Notes under the pieces: generated by a model
The model's database searches: none
What the model was told of the DNA's origin: nothing
The model's input: only the letters and a program-made list of their open reading frames with translations
Source of the DNA: Cacajao melanocephalus
Lineage: Eukaryota; Chordata; Mammalia; Primates; Pitheciidae
Assembly (NCBI GenBank): GCA_963573385.1
Contig: CAUYLG010027035.1
Coordinates: forward strand, 51,826-115,825
Reading direction: 5' to 3'
Length of the DNA stretch: 64,000 nt
Shown here: positions 25,390 through 58,126 of the stretch, piece by piece
Position numbering within the stretch: the stretch's first letter is position 1
Layout: each line of letters opens with the position of its first letter
Made by a program: the position numbers and the translations under genes

Positions 25390-26120
25390 AATAGGCACCT
25401 CTACTCATGGCTAGAGCCACAAACATCCCTGATCCCATTGGTGGCGTTTTCCTGTTAAGTTGGGTGCACATTTCCACAGAGGCACAATCAAACATTGCCT
25501 ATTATGATTAGAAACAAGCCTGAGGACTGAAAGACTAAATATACTGACCACGACCAGACCATATATAAAAATAGAACGTTGACCCATAACCTGCAGCAAT
25601 CTGCCCAAGAAACCAACTCCTATTTACAGTGAGCAACCCCGGAATCCAGCCTGCTATATAAACCACACTTGTAGAAAGCCAGATCGTTGTCTCAGAAGGT
25701 AAATAATTTCTGTAACAATCGGCCCCAGATGGCCAGGGCTTAATAACTGACAGCTTCCCTAATTTTGCCCCTGCTTCTAACTTAGGGCCAACTAGAGAAA
25801 GCCAAACTTGTACCTCTTACCTATCATACAGGGTGCCCCACACCTCTACCTCTTACCTATCATACATGGTGCCCCGCATGTAGTTAGCTTACCTCTAGCT
25901 TCTTCATGCCAATAGTCCAATCAGAGCACACTTGAGCCTTCTCTTCTGTGGGTCTCAAAGCTTTTGCATTCCTCTGCCTGCCTTTGAGTCTCTGCGCAAA
26001 CGCAAGTGATGGTGGCTGACTCCTTTGATATATCAAGGTCAGAATCGATAGCCTTTGCCTTTCTCCTTTGGTTCAGTACTTTGGTTTAAATAGGCTTTGT
26101 GAGCCAGTTGGTTTCTAAAT
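25390..26120 (+). mobile_element. Possible old LTR, unclassified
   Basis: LTR-like traits: phrases CAGCAATCTGCCCAAGAAACC and ATCTCAGAAGGTAAATAATTTC-like words known from dispersed LTRs, and a CCAATAGTCCAATCAGAG double-CCAAT patch near 25,910. It contains a 36-bp tandem duplication (25,811-25,882). Low certainty. Confidence 0.3.
25811..25882 (+). repeat. 36-bp tandem duplication
   Basis: TACCTCTTACCTATCATACA begins at 25,811 and again at 25,847. The copies differ at only a few positions (GGGTGCCCCACACC versus TGGTGCCCCGCATG). Confidence 0.9.
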
Positions 26121-26158
26121 CATTCAAACTGCCATTCATTCACTTATTTACTGAATAA

Positions 26159-26491
<333 letters not shown>

Positions 26492-26504
26492 AAAAGCTTC
26501 AATA

Positions 26505-27359
26505 TAGGCCATATTCCTTGCTAGGCACAGGAGCAAATGAAGTAAGATACGGTCCCTACCCTAGAGGACAGTAACTTGGCAACTAAGGGGATGAACAGGA
26601 TGACTTGGCAACCAAGTTAAAGGGCATTGAAATACCGAGGTGTTTTTTTAAAAAGTGCGTATCAATTCCTGGATTCATAACTTCCAGGAAGGTGTAGCTA
26701 AACATTTCAACTTTAATCGTTACACACTTGAATGTAGATTAGAAAAATAAGCATTTTAAACTTAGCAAACCCATGATTTCAGCTATTATTGCTTTAGGAT
26801 GTCTGCAACAGCTAAAATCTAGTCAGGAGATTAAAAGTCACCCTTATTTTAACAGAGGAAATTAAATATTAAGAGTTGTTAATTGGGTATTAAAGAACTA
26901 AACAAGGCAGAAGGAAAACACTGAGGTATCACACAGGAAGCTGCCACTCCTAGGGAAGAGAGTGAAATTGTTCAATTTCTGAAACTTTGGAGGGGCCTCA
27001 AAGAGCTAACACTAAGATCTCTGACAATAAGTTGCTGTTCTGTTAATACCAGTGTCTCTGAGTTGGGTGGGGGAGCCCTGTGGCCAAGGCATTAGACAGA
27101 TGTCTGAGTGGGTACAGGGTCGTTGGTGCTGGTGATGTCTCTGAGTTGCTGTGGGGCTGCTGCAGCAAGTGTTGGGAAGACTAAACTGGCATGAACAACT
27201 GTTCCTGGAACACCAGACTCTGCTAGGGTGCAAGTGTTTTGAAGGTGACAAAGAAATAGGAAATGAAGAGGAAGCAGAGAGAGGAGACACATCCTGTTCT
27301 TCTTCCTATAGCCTCGCCATCTCCAGCTGGGCCTCCACTGGCTGATCCTAATTTAGAGT
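26505..27359. other. Intergenic stretch, mostly unassigned
   Basis: 26,505-26,580 continues an L2-like fragment (CTAGGCACAGGAGCAAATGAAG). The rest is unrecognised, with no gene. Confidence 0.35.
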
Positions 27360-27490
27360 CATGTATATACCTACGTAACAAACCTGCATGTTCTGCACGT
27401 GTACCCTAGAACTTTATTTATATATATATATGTATATATGTTTGTATATATATAAATATTTGTATATATATGTGTATATATATATATAAA
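27360..27490 (+). repeat. Short L1 3' tip followed by a (TA)-rich array
   Basis: GTAACAAACCTGCATGTTCTGCACGTGTACCC is read in parts as the last ~50 bp of L1PA. It is followed by TATATATGTATATATG units to 27,490. Confidence 0.8.
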
Positions 27491-27874
27491 AGAGTTGGCT
27501 GCATAGGAGAAAGGGGGTTTGCTCAGTCCCAGCACAGCACTAAAAGTTGAATACATAAGGTGAGTTTGATTCTGTGAAGCAACAGCTTCAAATATGCCAC
27601 AGCCCACCCCTTGAGCCATTCAGCATCCACACACTAAGCACTTCTAACCTAAACTTCCTGCAACAAGGAAAACTACTGTTTCTACCAAATACATGGCAAT
27701 CACCCTTTGTACAAGACAGCATCACCCTTTCTCCAAAATGAGACACAAAGTGCCAGCAGACATTCTATCAGTTAGTTACATCAAAATTTTAGTCACAGAC
27801 CCACCTAATATTCTTACCCTATGACTAGATAGCAAAGTTAACTCCCTGACAAAATGAGGTGAGAGAAGAAATTA

Positions 27875-27910
27875 GCACACACACACACACACACACACAT
27901 GCACACACGC
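27875..27910 (+). repeat. (CA)n microsatellite
   Basis: About 13 CA units with a small break, just before a MER8-like element. Confidence 0.95.
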
Positions 27911-27921
27911 AGAAGTCATCC

Positions 27922-28215
27922 CTAGGTATTCAAGGACTGGTTCCAGGACTGGTATCCTGCAGATACTAAAATCCAGATGCTTAAATCCCTTACATAAGAC
28001 AGGATGTTTGCATATATCTTACGCACAACCTCCTGTATCCCTTAGACCATCTCTAGATGATTTATGATGCCTAATACAATGTCAATGCTATGTAAATAGT
28101 TATCATACTGTATTGTGTTGTATGTGTATTTTTTTTATTTTTTGAGTACTTTCTGTGCTTAGTCAAATCCACAGATGTGGAACTCACATATACGGAGTGC
28201 CAACCCTACGTGTTA
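27922..28215 (+). mobile_element. Tigger-type (MER8-like) DNA transposon
   Basis: GGTTCCAGGACTGGTATCC, TACATAAGACAGGATGTTTGCATATA, CAATGCTATGTAAATAGTTATCATACTGTATTG and a right end ACATATACGGAGTGCCAACCCTA that is the inverted partner of the left end. Confidence 0.7.
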
Positions 28216-28399
28216 ACAGCTGCAGTAATTTGCTTCTGTAACTGGCTAGTCTAACACTGAAATAAGAAATTTCCTTCTTTCCTTACACATCCCATGGTTC
28301 CTATTCCCTCAGCCAGTAGCTCAACTTCTCAGGGTTTATACAAGGTGGGGTGTACCAAACCATCATTGCCTAAAGGGCCTCAGTCATTCCCCTTTGAGA

Positions 28400-29050
28400 T
28401 CATTACAGCTCTCCCTTAAAAGTTAGGGACATACATGGGAAGTGCTAAAAATGCCCTAGGGAATCCTCGGGTTCCAGATGCCTTTCTCCCCCATCCATTG
28501 TGTAGGAAGGACATAAATGCCCCTTTGTTGCCAGGAACACTTGCACCAGCCAAAACAGTAAACTCCAGCCTGTTGGTTCAGTGAAATGGCTTGATAGTCT
28601 CAATTCCTGTCTTAATGGAGCCATTGTTGTGTCCCCTAGTGGGAGCACTCCTCCCTTGGGATCCCATCAAGAGACGCAGGAAACAACCCCCGCTTGAGTG
28701 GCACCACTCCATCTACCTCTGCTTAATTCCAGACCATGCATTCTGACCAAAAACAGCCCCATGTAGCAGTCACTCAAAGCATTCGTTACATTTGTCAGAT
28801 GGAGTTGTATTCTACCTAGTGCCATAACCGAGTCTTCAGCAGACCATTCCATCGTCCTATTATGCCTGCTTTTCCTGGGTGATGGGGGATATGCTAAGGC
28901 CAGTGAGTCCGAGAGGCATAAGGCCATTGCCCCTCTTGTATTATGGTGAAATGGGTTTGTCAATCAGAAGTCGCATTGTGCAGGTAGGTACATAAGACGT
29001 GCCTTAAGTCCATGGACTGTGGTGCTGGTAAGGCCCTGGGAAGAACTTCT
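28400..29050 (-). pseudogene. ERVL-like pol remnant, antisense
   Basis: Words such as GAGATCATTACAGC, AAAATGCCCTAGGGAATCCTCGGGTTCCAGATGCCTTTCT (in parts) and AGACCATTCCATCGTCC...GGTGATGGGGGATAT match the antisense of the ERVL polymerase/integrase region known from mammalian genomes. It is a very old copy: the minus-strand frame is broken by stops and only short fragments remain. It lies just beyond the 3' end of MPHOSPH6 in the same orientation. Confidence 0.5.
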
Positions 29051-29509
29051 TTTTACTTCCCAGAGTTGGAAGGGGCTTCATTCTCATAACTCACGTGAGA
29101 ACTGAAGTCACAGGGCAATACAATTTTACAGGGATCTGGGGAGAGAGGAGACATGTACCTCACTCATTTGCCGGGAGCAAAATTAAATCAGTAGTTTTTG
29201 AAGTCCTAGGTACATACCTCCAGACAGACAGACACACATACATCCACTTAATTCTGTGTGCTTCTTTCTATACTTAGCATGTAGAATAGACTTCAGACTA
29301 GGAGACTGGACCATTGGTCAGTCGTAAATTCTACTGGGCTATAATGTAAGAAACTGATGGTTGTTTTTGACCCATAAAGGCAATTTTCTTATGGTTCAAC
29401 CTCATACATCACTACAGTCTGATCAGCTGTTTTTTAAGGTTACTATGTGGAAAAAAGTTATATTACGGAATCAGACTAAAATTATTATTTGAAAGTATAA
29501 GAAAATATA
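29051..29509. other. 3' flank of MPHOSPH6, nothing identified
   Basis: AT-rich, unique-looking. No gene or named repeat. Confidence 0.4.
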
Positions 29510-30014
29510 AAAAGTATATCAAAGTAGGTTTTTATTACAGAATAATTTTTTCTATTAATTCAATGCTTTAAATAAAACAACATAATACCATAAACTGACA
29601 ATGACCTGGTAGCATGTAAATACTTAAGGCCGGACAGACATGTTTATTCTTGATAAATATAATAAAGGGCAATTTAAACACTGGCATTAATTTTTATGAG
29701 TCAATTCAAGGTCAGTGACTGGAGAACTGTATTAAGAGAAACCAGGTCAAAAAACTCTTCATGAAGGAGCCCTGTAACAATGTACATTTGAAGATCAGGG
29801 GGCTAAAAATCCACTCTGAATGAACACCATTAAGCAAAGGATGTACAACATCCATCAACATCTGTTTCAAAAACAGCATGTTTCTAAAATGATATATCTC
29901 TTTACAAAGTAAACGTTACAGTATTAATAACTATAGAGACACCATTGGGATGAGCTCCAGATCCACCGCTGACTTCCATGAAGCACCCGTGGGCCATGGC
30001 TTAAGGCATCCTTC
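29510..30014 (-). other. MPHOSPH6: MPHOSPH6 3' UTR with candidate poly(A) signals
   Basis: Unique, repeat-free sequence follows the stop codon. On the minus strand AATAAA occurs at 29643-29648 and again at 29531-29536. The distal one, followed by an A/T-rich tract, would give a 3' UTR of roughly 500 nt. Which signal is used cannot be decided from sequence; both ends are inferred. Confidence 0.6.
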
Positions 30015-50622
<20,608 letters not shown>

Positions 50623-50795
50623 CTTGCCTCCCACCCAGCGCCGCACTCGGCCCCGAGCCTCACCGCACATGCGCGGAGCCGAGTGCGTAGGTGCGTCGCG
50701 TGTGTAACGCGCGACGCCCCTCCCCACCCCGCCTTGCCGCCCCGCCCGGTGTTTCGCGCGCCGGCGCGGCCCCTCAGTGGGTGTTCTGCTGACTG

Positions 50796-50812
50796 AAAGG
50801 CTCGGGTAAGCG
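50796..50812 (+). promoter_or_regulatory. Plus-strand splice-donor-like site beside the CpG promoter
   Basis: CTCGG|GTAAGC (GTAAG at 50806-50810) lies about 180 bp on the far side of the MPHOSPH6 start and points away from the gene. A good donor immediately downstream of a CpG-island edge is what the first exon of a divergent noncoding transcript looks like. No open reading frame supports a protein here. Confidence 0.3.
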
Positions 50813-51350
50813 CGCGGGGTAGTGGCGCGGGGATGAGCGCGGCAGATACTAAACAGGCAGAAGTCAGAGGAGACCCCAGAGCCTTGCTGCCCTGAGCTGT
50901 GGGCCGCCTTCCCGGGACGTGGGCCTGGCCACCTCGAAGGCCTGTCCTCCCTCAGGGACCCCCTCCCGACTCAGTAGTCCTCGCCGGCCCCATAGGTTCC
51001 CGCTACGCCTGCCACCCTCCCGGGCCGTGTTAACTACGTGTTTTGTCTTCATAACGTGAGTGGCGGGCTGCCTGTGTTCTGGGTGGCTTTGCAGGGGCCA
51101 CGTCGTTTTTACTAGGACCCCACGAGTTGCTCCTGTCCTCACAACAGCCCGGAGGAACGCGGCGGGGGCCGCCCCAGGCAGTCTGGCTTCTGGTCCCCGC
51201 GCAGAGTCACCTTCAACCCGCGGGCTGCTGCGGGTGCGTCTCCGGCTGAGGGATCTCCGCTAAACGGAAGAATTACAAGAAGCAGCAAGACATGGAGGCA
51301 GGGATGGTGCCAAACACACGTGCATGAGAAGAAGGCCTGGTTTTGATCTA

Positions 51351-51614
<264 letters not shown>

Positions 51615-51774
51615 TCATACCCTGTTGTTTAATGCTCTGGGTACCACCTAAAGACGTTTTCGAAAACCATTCCCAGGTCGATGCTGTGGAACACCCTCAA
51701 GCTAGTAGCATCTCAGCTGACAAGCATGGGCTCTATGTCAGATTCTTGAGCTGGGCACTTAAGAGTAATTAGTT

Positions 51775-51935
51775 CACTTACTAATCTTCATAAGAACAGG
51801 AAGAAGGTATTGTCATCGTGTTGTTAGGGATTCTGAGACCGCGGGTAAGGGACTTGCTGGAGTTCACACAGTTACTCCATGTTAGAGATGAAATTCACGA
51901 ACCGATTTGAATGTTAAAAGCCCTTTAGGTTTTCC
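51775..51935 (-). repeat. MIR SINE, antisense
   Basis: ACTAATCTTCATAAGAACAGG, GGTATTGTCATCGTG, GGGACTTGCTGGAGTTCACAC. Antisense MIR order, diverged. Confidence 0.6.
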
Positions 51936-51989
51936 CAGGAATAAACAACATCATTGTAATGTGCTAAGTAGCTATAGACTCTAATTCAC

Positions 51990-52262
51990 TTGTGACTGTG
52001 TGTGAGATGCCAGGACGTAATACAGTGTAAAAACGTATCCCCACTTTTTCTGAAGCTGACATTCTGAACATAAATAAGTGGTGAATGCTGTGAAAGAAAA
52101 CAGTGATGTGATAGAGTAACGTTTAGGGTTACTTTAGACAAGGTGGTCCGGAATGGCCGTTGTCAGATGATGATGCTAAAGCTTGAAAGTTGAGAAAAAC
52201 CTGTTGTATGAAGAATTGGAGGTGGAGTGTGCTCAGGAGACAGAGCAGCAACTGTTAAGTTC
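51990..52262 (-). repeat. L2, antisense
   Basis: TGTGAGATGCCAGGACG, AAGCTGACATTCTGAACATAAATAAGTGG (in parts), TTACTTTAGACAAGGTGGTCCGG: antisense L2 3' end order. Confidence 0.6.
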
Positions 52263-52334
52263 CTGAAATATGAACAAAACAAAGTGTCTGTTATAAAGTT
52301 TAACAGTGGAAACAGTGAGGTTAATCATAAGCCA

Positions 52335-53035
<701 letters not shown>

Positions 53036-53154
53036 ATATAATTAGCTGTAGATGACAGTTTTGATGAGAGGCCTGTAAAGAAAGTATGAGGATCATGAAA
53101 GGGTACAGCAAGGGTACCTAACCCATTTTGGCCTGGAAAAAGGACTCTCCTAAA

Positions 53155-53690
53155 TGTGGAGAGGAGTTAATCAGGGGAAAGGCCTGTAAGGTTTATTGTC
53201 GAATTTAAAGAGGAAACAGACCAGTATAAGAAAAATTAGGTTCCAATTTATTCGGCCCCAGGGTGAGGTTCTATGGTCTGGGTAAGGGGGGGCCAGAGAA
53301 GTTGCTTGACTTCCTGAGGCGGGGGTGGGGGGGTTGGGAGGGTTTATAGCGAGTGAGGGTGTCTTGATTGGTTGTGAGGGAACAGGACGTGATCGGGGCA
53401 AGCTACTATTGGTAGGTAGGCGGGACTGCTGGTGAGTGGGCCATCCAGGGGGAGTGGGGCCAGCTGCTATTGGACAGGGTTTGGCGGGTTTTCTTTTAAA
53501 TTTTGGCGGGGTTTTCTAACGGCAGGCTAGGTGCTGAGTGCAGAGTCTGGTGGAGTGCAGATTTGAGTGTGGAGTGCAGAAGTGGGTGTGGGCTAGGTGC
53601 CGAGTGCAGAGGTGGGCATGTCAACAGCAGGGGCGGGCGTGTCCAGCCTCCTATCAAGGCAACCGGCCTTACAAAGCCTACCAATCGTTC
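53155..53690 (-). mobile_element. Solitary LTR with recognisable promoter and poly(A) layout
   Basis: Read on the minus strand: CCAAT boxes at 53,469-53,473, 53,408-53,412 and 53,367-53,371, a TATAAA at 53,343-53,348, then AATAAA at 53,247-53,252 and 53,192-53,197. The left side carries GAGTGCAGA-type degenerate tandem units (53,530-53,620). It appears to be inserted in older L1/L2 sequence. No internal viral genes flank it, so it is solo. The family was not named with certainty, and boundaries are inferred. Confidence 0.55.
53530..53622 (+). repeat. Degenerate minisatellite (GAGTGCAGA units)
   Basis: GAGTGCAGA or GAGTGCAGx recurs at five places with 10-25-bp spacing, within the U3-like part of the solo LTR. 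Confidence 0.75.
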
Positions 53691-53699
53691 ACATTGTTG

Positions 53700-53820
53700 T
53701 GCTACTTTCACCAGCATCCATCCATAGGACTCCAACTTGCAAGTTCCCATTAAACAATAATTCCTCAGCCTCTGAGGACTACTGTCTGTCTCTATAAATT
53801 TGACATTTCTGCAGGATTTT
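53700..53820 (-). repeat. Old L1-like 3' sequence flanking the LTR
   Basis: Minus strand reads ATTTATAGAGACAGACAGTAG, AATTATTGTTTAATGGGAACTTGC, AAAGTAGCACAACAATGTGAA, a well-known old L1 3' UTR order. The LTR starts where it stops. Confidence 0.5.
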
Positions 53821-54555
53821 CAAAGAGGTGCTGTGAGAGTAGAGGAGAAAGGGAAAGGGACTCAGTCTGCCATCTGTACTTGGGAAACTAAGGGGTGACT
53901 CAACTGGATGAGCACATGTCTTCTCAGCTTCAGAAGAGGAAGACAGCATTCTCAGCAGACATAAGAGCATATATCTGTCATCTAAGCATGCTGGAAATGC
54001 CACACCTTCTCTATGGACCCCTATTATACCAGTCTGGATTCTGATTTGTTTTCCTGAAACATTGACATTATCATGTTATTCTTTCACTCTAAAATTTAAA
54101 ATATCTGTTATTATCTGAGAGATAAAGGTCAACTACTTCAGCCTACCATTCCAAATTCCATTTTTCTTTTTGATGGTGAAAATCCTTATAATTAAAAAGA
54201 ATCCCGCAAGTTTCTTCCCACCTCTACATGTTATAAATGAGAAGTGATTTAAGAGTAATAGTGTAATTTTAACTTTGAAAACTACCTGAGAAGATAATTC
54301 CTTGATCTTTCCATGCACCTGAATTGCAGAGCACACAGGATAGATATCAGAATCAATGTGTTAACCTGTTGTAGTTACCCAGCCAAAGAAACATTATTTT
54401 GGGGGAAGAAATATTTCAGGTACGTCTCCACACAGTTTTGAGTCCTGTCATAATGGAATTTGTTGGAGGTGTGAAAGCCTCCAGTTCTTGCCAACTACTG
54501 GATCCATCAAGAAAAGGTTCCCTGTGTCTCTTAGCTCCTGTAGCAGAGCTAAGGA
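53821..54555. other. Upstream intergenic stretch, nothing identified
   Basis: Unique-looking; no gene or named repeat. Confidence 0.4.
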
Positions 54556-54559
54556 TGTG

Positions 54560-55285
54560 GTGCCTAGTACATAGATGCTTGTCATATGTGGCTACTCAGC
54601 ACTTGAAATATGGCTAGTGCAACTGAGGAAAATTATTAACTAAATATTTTAGTTAAATTTTATTTTATTTCCTTTATTTTTTGAGACAGAGTCTTGCTCT
54701 GTTGCTGAGGCTGCAGTGCAGTGGTACGATCTTGGCTCACTGCAACCTCTGCTTCCCAGGTTCAAGCAATTCTCATGACTCAGCCTCCGGATTAGCTGGG
54801 ATTATAGGCACCCACCACCACAGTCAGCTAATATTTGAATTTTTAGTAGAGACGGGGTTTCGCCATGTTGGCAAGGCTGCTGTAGAACTCGTGGCTTCAA
54901 GCAGTCTGCCACCTCAGCCTCCCAAAGTGCTGGGATTACAGGCGTGAGCCACCATGCCCAGCAATTTAAATTTTAAAAGTAACAGTTTGAGTTGTTTTTC
55001 TGTATATTCGGCTTTATTGTTTCGAAAGGAATATATATCACTTTACCCTTTCAGAATTTAGCATCTGAAATGAGATGTGCTGTAAGTGTAAAATACATAC
55101 CACACTTCAAAAGACACTAAAAAAAACTGAATATTTTTTCATATTGTATGTAAAAATAATAATAAAGATATATTTGTTTAAATAAAAAATAGCCAAAAAC
55201 TAATTTCATCTGTTTCTGCTTACTTTTTAAAATATGGCTGCTAGAATATCCAAAATTACATATGTGGCTTGCATTTTTTTTCTTT
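54560..55285 (-). mobile_element. hAT-like nonautonomous transposon split by an Alu
   Basis: CATATGTGGCTACTCAGCACTTGAAATATGGCTAGTGCAACTGAGG is read in parts at the left. The right part has GAGATGTGCTGTAAGTGTAAAATACA and ACATATGTGGCTTGCATT. Same family as 960-1,325. Confidence 0.5.
54676..54963 (-). mobile_element. Alu
   Basis: TTTTTTGAGACAGAGTCTTGCTCTG to GAGCCACCATGCCCAGC, inserted in the hAT-like element. Confidence 0.95.
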
Positions 55286-55289
55286 CCTT

Positions 55290-56625
55290 TTTTTTTTTAA
55301 TACTGCAATGACTGTGCATACCTTCCTAGTGCAGAAATTAAAGAAGAGTCTGGGGTGAACCTGGGAAGGAACTCTTTTATGCAATGAGACAATGAAGGTG
55401 GTGTGTTAAGTATTAGTTTTTGTTCATTTGTTTGTTTGTAGGTACCAGATATTGAAATGACTTATTAAGTAAAATGGCGGTACAGAAGGATACTGAGTAG
55501 TTCACAGATGATGAGAAGGCTTGATAACGAGGCTATGTTAAAAGAACAGAAACCAGGGTGTTTGAGGGAACTTAATGACACAGCAAGAATGATGAACACC
55601 AGTTGATTTCTCTGCTCTTTGGACACTTTATTCAAGTTTTCAAAATGAAGGAGAGAGTTTTGTTATGTCTCAGCTAAGGAGGGCAAGACCTGATTTACAA
55701 TTCCAACAAGACTATACACAATGGGGGAAGGTAATTCTTTAAAGAGAAATTGGGTGCCGTTCCTCAGCGATAGTTGCTGTACTAGCCAAAACAGCAATGC
55801 CAAGGACATATCCACTTAAAGCACGGTGAGAGTTCTGTTGAGACAGCTGGAAGGACACACAAATGGTTGCGTGTCAGGTGGGAAACTCACATCCAACATC
55901 AAATCCATTTCACAAAATATGTTCCCTCTTTCTGCTTCCCTGATTTATTCATCAAGTATTTTTTTTTTGGCTGCCTGTTAACATGCAAATTGTGACTCCA
56001 GGTCAACCAGTCTAAAAATGTAGTAGTGTAAGGCATTCCTTCTGCTCTTACATTCAATTACTTATTACCTTTTCATGGGTGTCTTGGTTAAATCAGAACA
56101 TTATGCTGAAAATGGCCTTATGTGACGTCTAGGTAATTCCTAAACATCAGTAAGTCGTTATGAGAATGATCATGAAAAATTAAAACACATAGAAACCAAA
56201 GAAGATTCCACATTCTCTGGATGATTCTGAATGATGAGCCAGAATTTGGAAACTGTAGAGTTAGATGGACCTTTTAACTATGTATACCACATTATGTCAG
56301 CTCAGTCAGAACTGAGGTTTGTTAGCATTCCACCTAGGTTTTTTTACTATGCCTCCATCCATCTCTTCTTTTCCATTGCTGCAAGCCTATCCCGGTATTT
56401 ATGCCTTAATCTTACTATTTTATGACCGTCTCATTGCCATAGACTCCTATTTTTCTGCTTTCTTCCTTTTTAATTCTTTTGTTTACCAAAATGTTTTAAG
56501 CATCTCTGAGGTTTCTGGTGCTTTGTTAGGTACTGGGGAAACTAACCCACCCCTATGGGTATGTCCAAGACAACAAAATGGATTCTAAGTACTGTCATAG
56601 AAATGGGAGCTGTGGCAGGCAGCAT
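55290..56625. other. Upstream intergenic stretch, nothing identified
   Basis: AT-rich, unique-looking. No gene. Confidence 0.4.
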
Positions 56626-56629
56626 CATC

Positions 56630-57015
56630 TGGATTTGAGGCACTCTGAGAGCCTCCCTTGGGGAAGTAACATCTAAGCTGAAATCTCAAGATGAGTTACA
56701 CATTTGTCAGACAAAAAAAAAAATGGGAATGGGCATGGAAAGGTGAAGGATGTTTCAGTCCAATAGAAAAGGGTTAAAGTGATGCCTGTTGTGTAGGTTA
56801 CAAGTCTGGAGAGGCAAGTTAGGGCCAGATCCTAAAGGCCATGTGTTAAATTGGTAGGATTTTATCTGAAAGTCTCTGCAAGGCTGTTGAACTCTTTTAA
56901 GCAGGAGAACGACACCATTTAAAAATTGCACAATAGAATTGCGTGATTCCTAAAATCACTGGCTGAAAGTAGAGTAGGGAAATGGAGGAGGGCAAAACAA
57001 AACTGAAGACAGGGA
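56630..57015 (-). repeat. L2, antisense
   Basis: GGGGAAGTAACATCTAAGCTGAAATC, GGGCCAGATCCTAAAGGCCATG, TAGGATTTTATCTGAAAG, TTTTAAGCAGGAGAACGACACC: antisense L2 order. Confidence 0.65.
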
Positions 57016-57740
57016 GAAAGCCTGACCCTCAAGCCATTTTCAAGATTCGTTTAGATGATACTTCCTCATTTCCTATACATTAATTTTCCATTTTAACTAG
57101 TTAATACTATCACCTATGAGATGAAATCCAAACCCAGGTCGAGACTTGATGGGTAAGACCTTCTACACCTGCCTTCTAGCCTTATTTTCTAGCTTTTTAT
57201 CCTTGTCTTACATGTCTCAATGTACTCTCCTCTAGCCAAGTTGATCTACTCATCGTCCTCCAAACATTCCATATTTATCCTCCATATAAATACTCACACT
57301 GCCTTCTTTTCTGGAATGATGCCTAGAATAATGTTTTTGGTTCTTTCAGCTTTTCAAATCCTACCCCTTGGGGCCCAATTCAAATTTCACCTTCTACTTG
57401 CATTAACTGAAAATGATGATAGGGCTGCTTTATAGTTTCAGTGTTTAATTACACACTATGTTTTATTGTTACCTAAAACGATCTCAGGTGCAGGAAGACA
57501 ATTCTGTGTTTCATACTTACCTTAAATGTTTCACAGTTTTAAACACAGTTTTTAAGATACTAAAAATACCACTTACTGAATGAATAAGTGAAAAACCGCC
57601 TGCTCTGTAACATGGGTAAGACAGTATTTAAAAAATTGCACATGTCCTTTAAAAATTTATGAGCCCCTTAATACCCAACAAATTCCATCCAGCTAAGTTC
57701 ACAGTTTAAAAAAATTTTTTAATTTTACAAAATAAAATTA
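57016..57740. other. Upstream intergenic stretch, nothing identified
   Basis: No gene; AT-rich. Confidence 0.4.
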
Positions 57741-57745
57741 AAGAA

Positions 57746-58126
57746 ATGAGAAGCCAAGGACAAAGTAATGATACAGCTTATTTTCCTGCACTAGTATGTT
57801 CTTTTTGGTTAAGAGATGTGATATCTTTGGAATGTGAGAAAATTTCTAAAGAAGCCAGTTGCTATGGGGATTATGAAGAGAAACAATTTAAAAAATATAA
57901 TCAATTTATGCAAATGAAGCCACAAGGTCTAAACCTGGAAGACGTTTGGGAGGGATGGAGGAGGTTCTCAGAGGAAGAATGTGGAAATGAAGTGTTTGGG
58001 GAACATATTATAACTGGAAATCTGGCCACAGTTCAACATGGGGTTGTTACTTTCCCAAGGAAAGGGGTAATTGGTGTGTTTACTAATGAGAAGGAACACG
58101 AGAAAGGTCTTAAATCAGAGGACTGA
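57746..58126 (+). other. 126-codon open reading frame of unknown status
   Basis: ATG to TGA, outside any repeat I recognise. The predicted peptide is charged (many Glu/Lys), with segments CEKISKEASCYGDYEEKQFK and EDVWEGWRRFSEEECGNEVF. No domain is recognised, there is no signal peptide or membrane segment, and no splice context or promoter is evident. In AT-rich DNA a frame of this length occurs by chance, and it could be a fossil of an unrecognised repeat. I do not call it a gene. Confidence 0.15.

Noticed and set aside
27413..27490. TA array considered as a replication or matrix element
   Set aside because: It is a microsatellite grown from an L1 tail; nothing specific supports another role.
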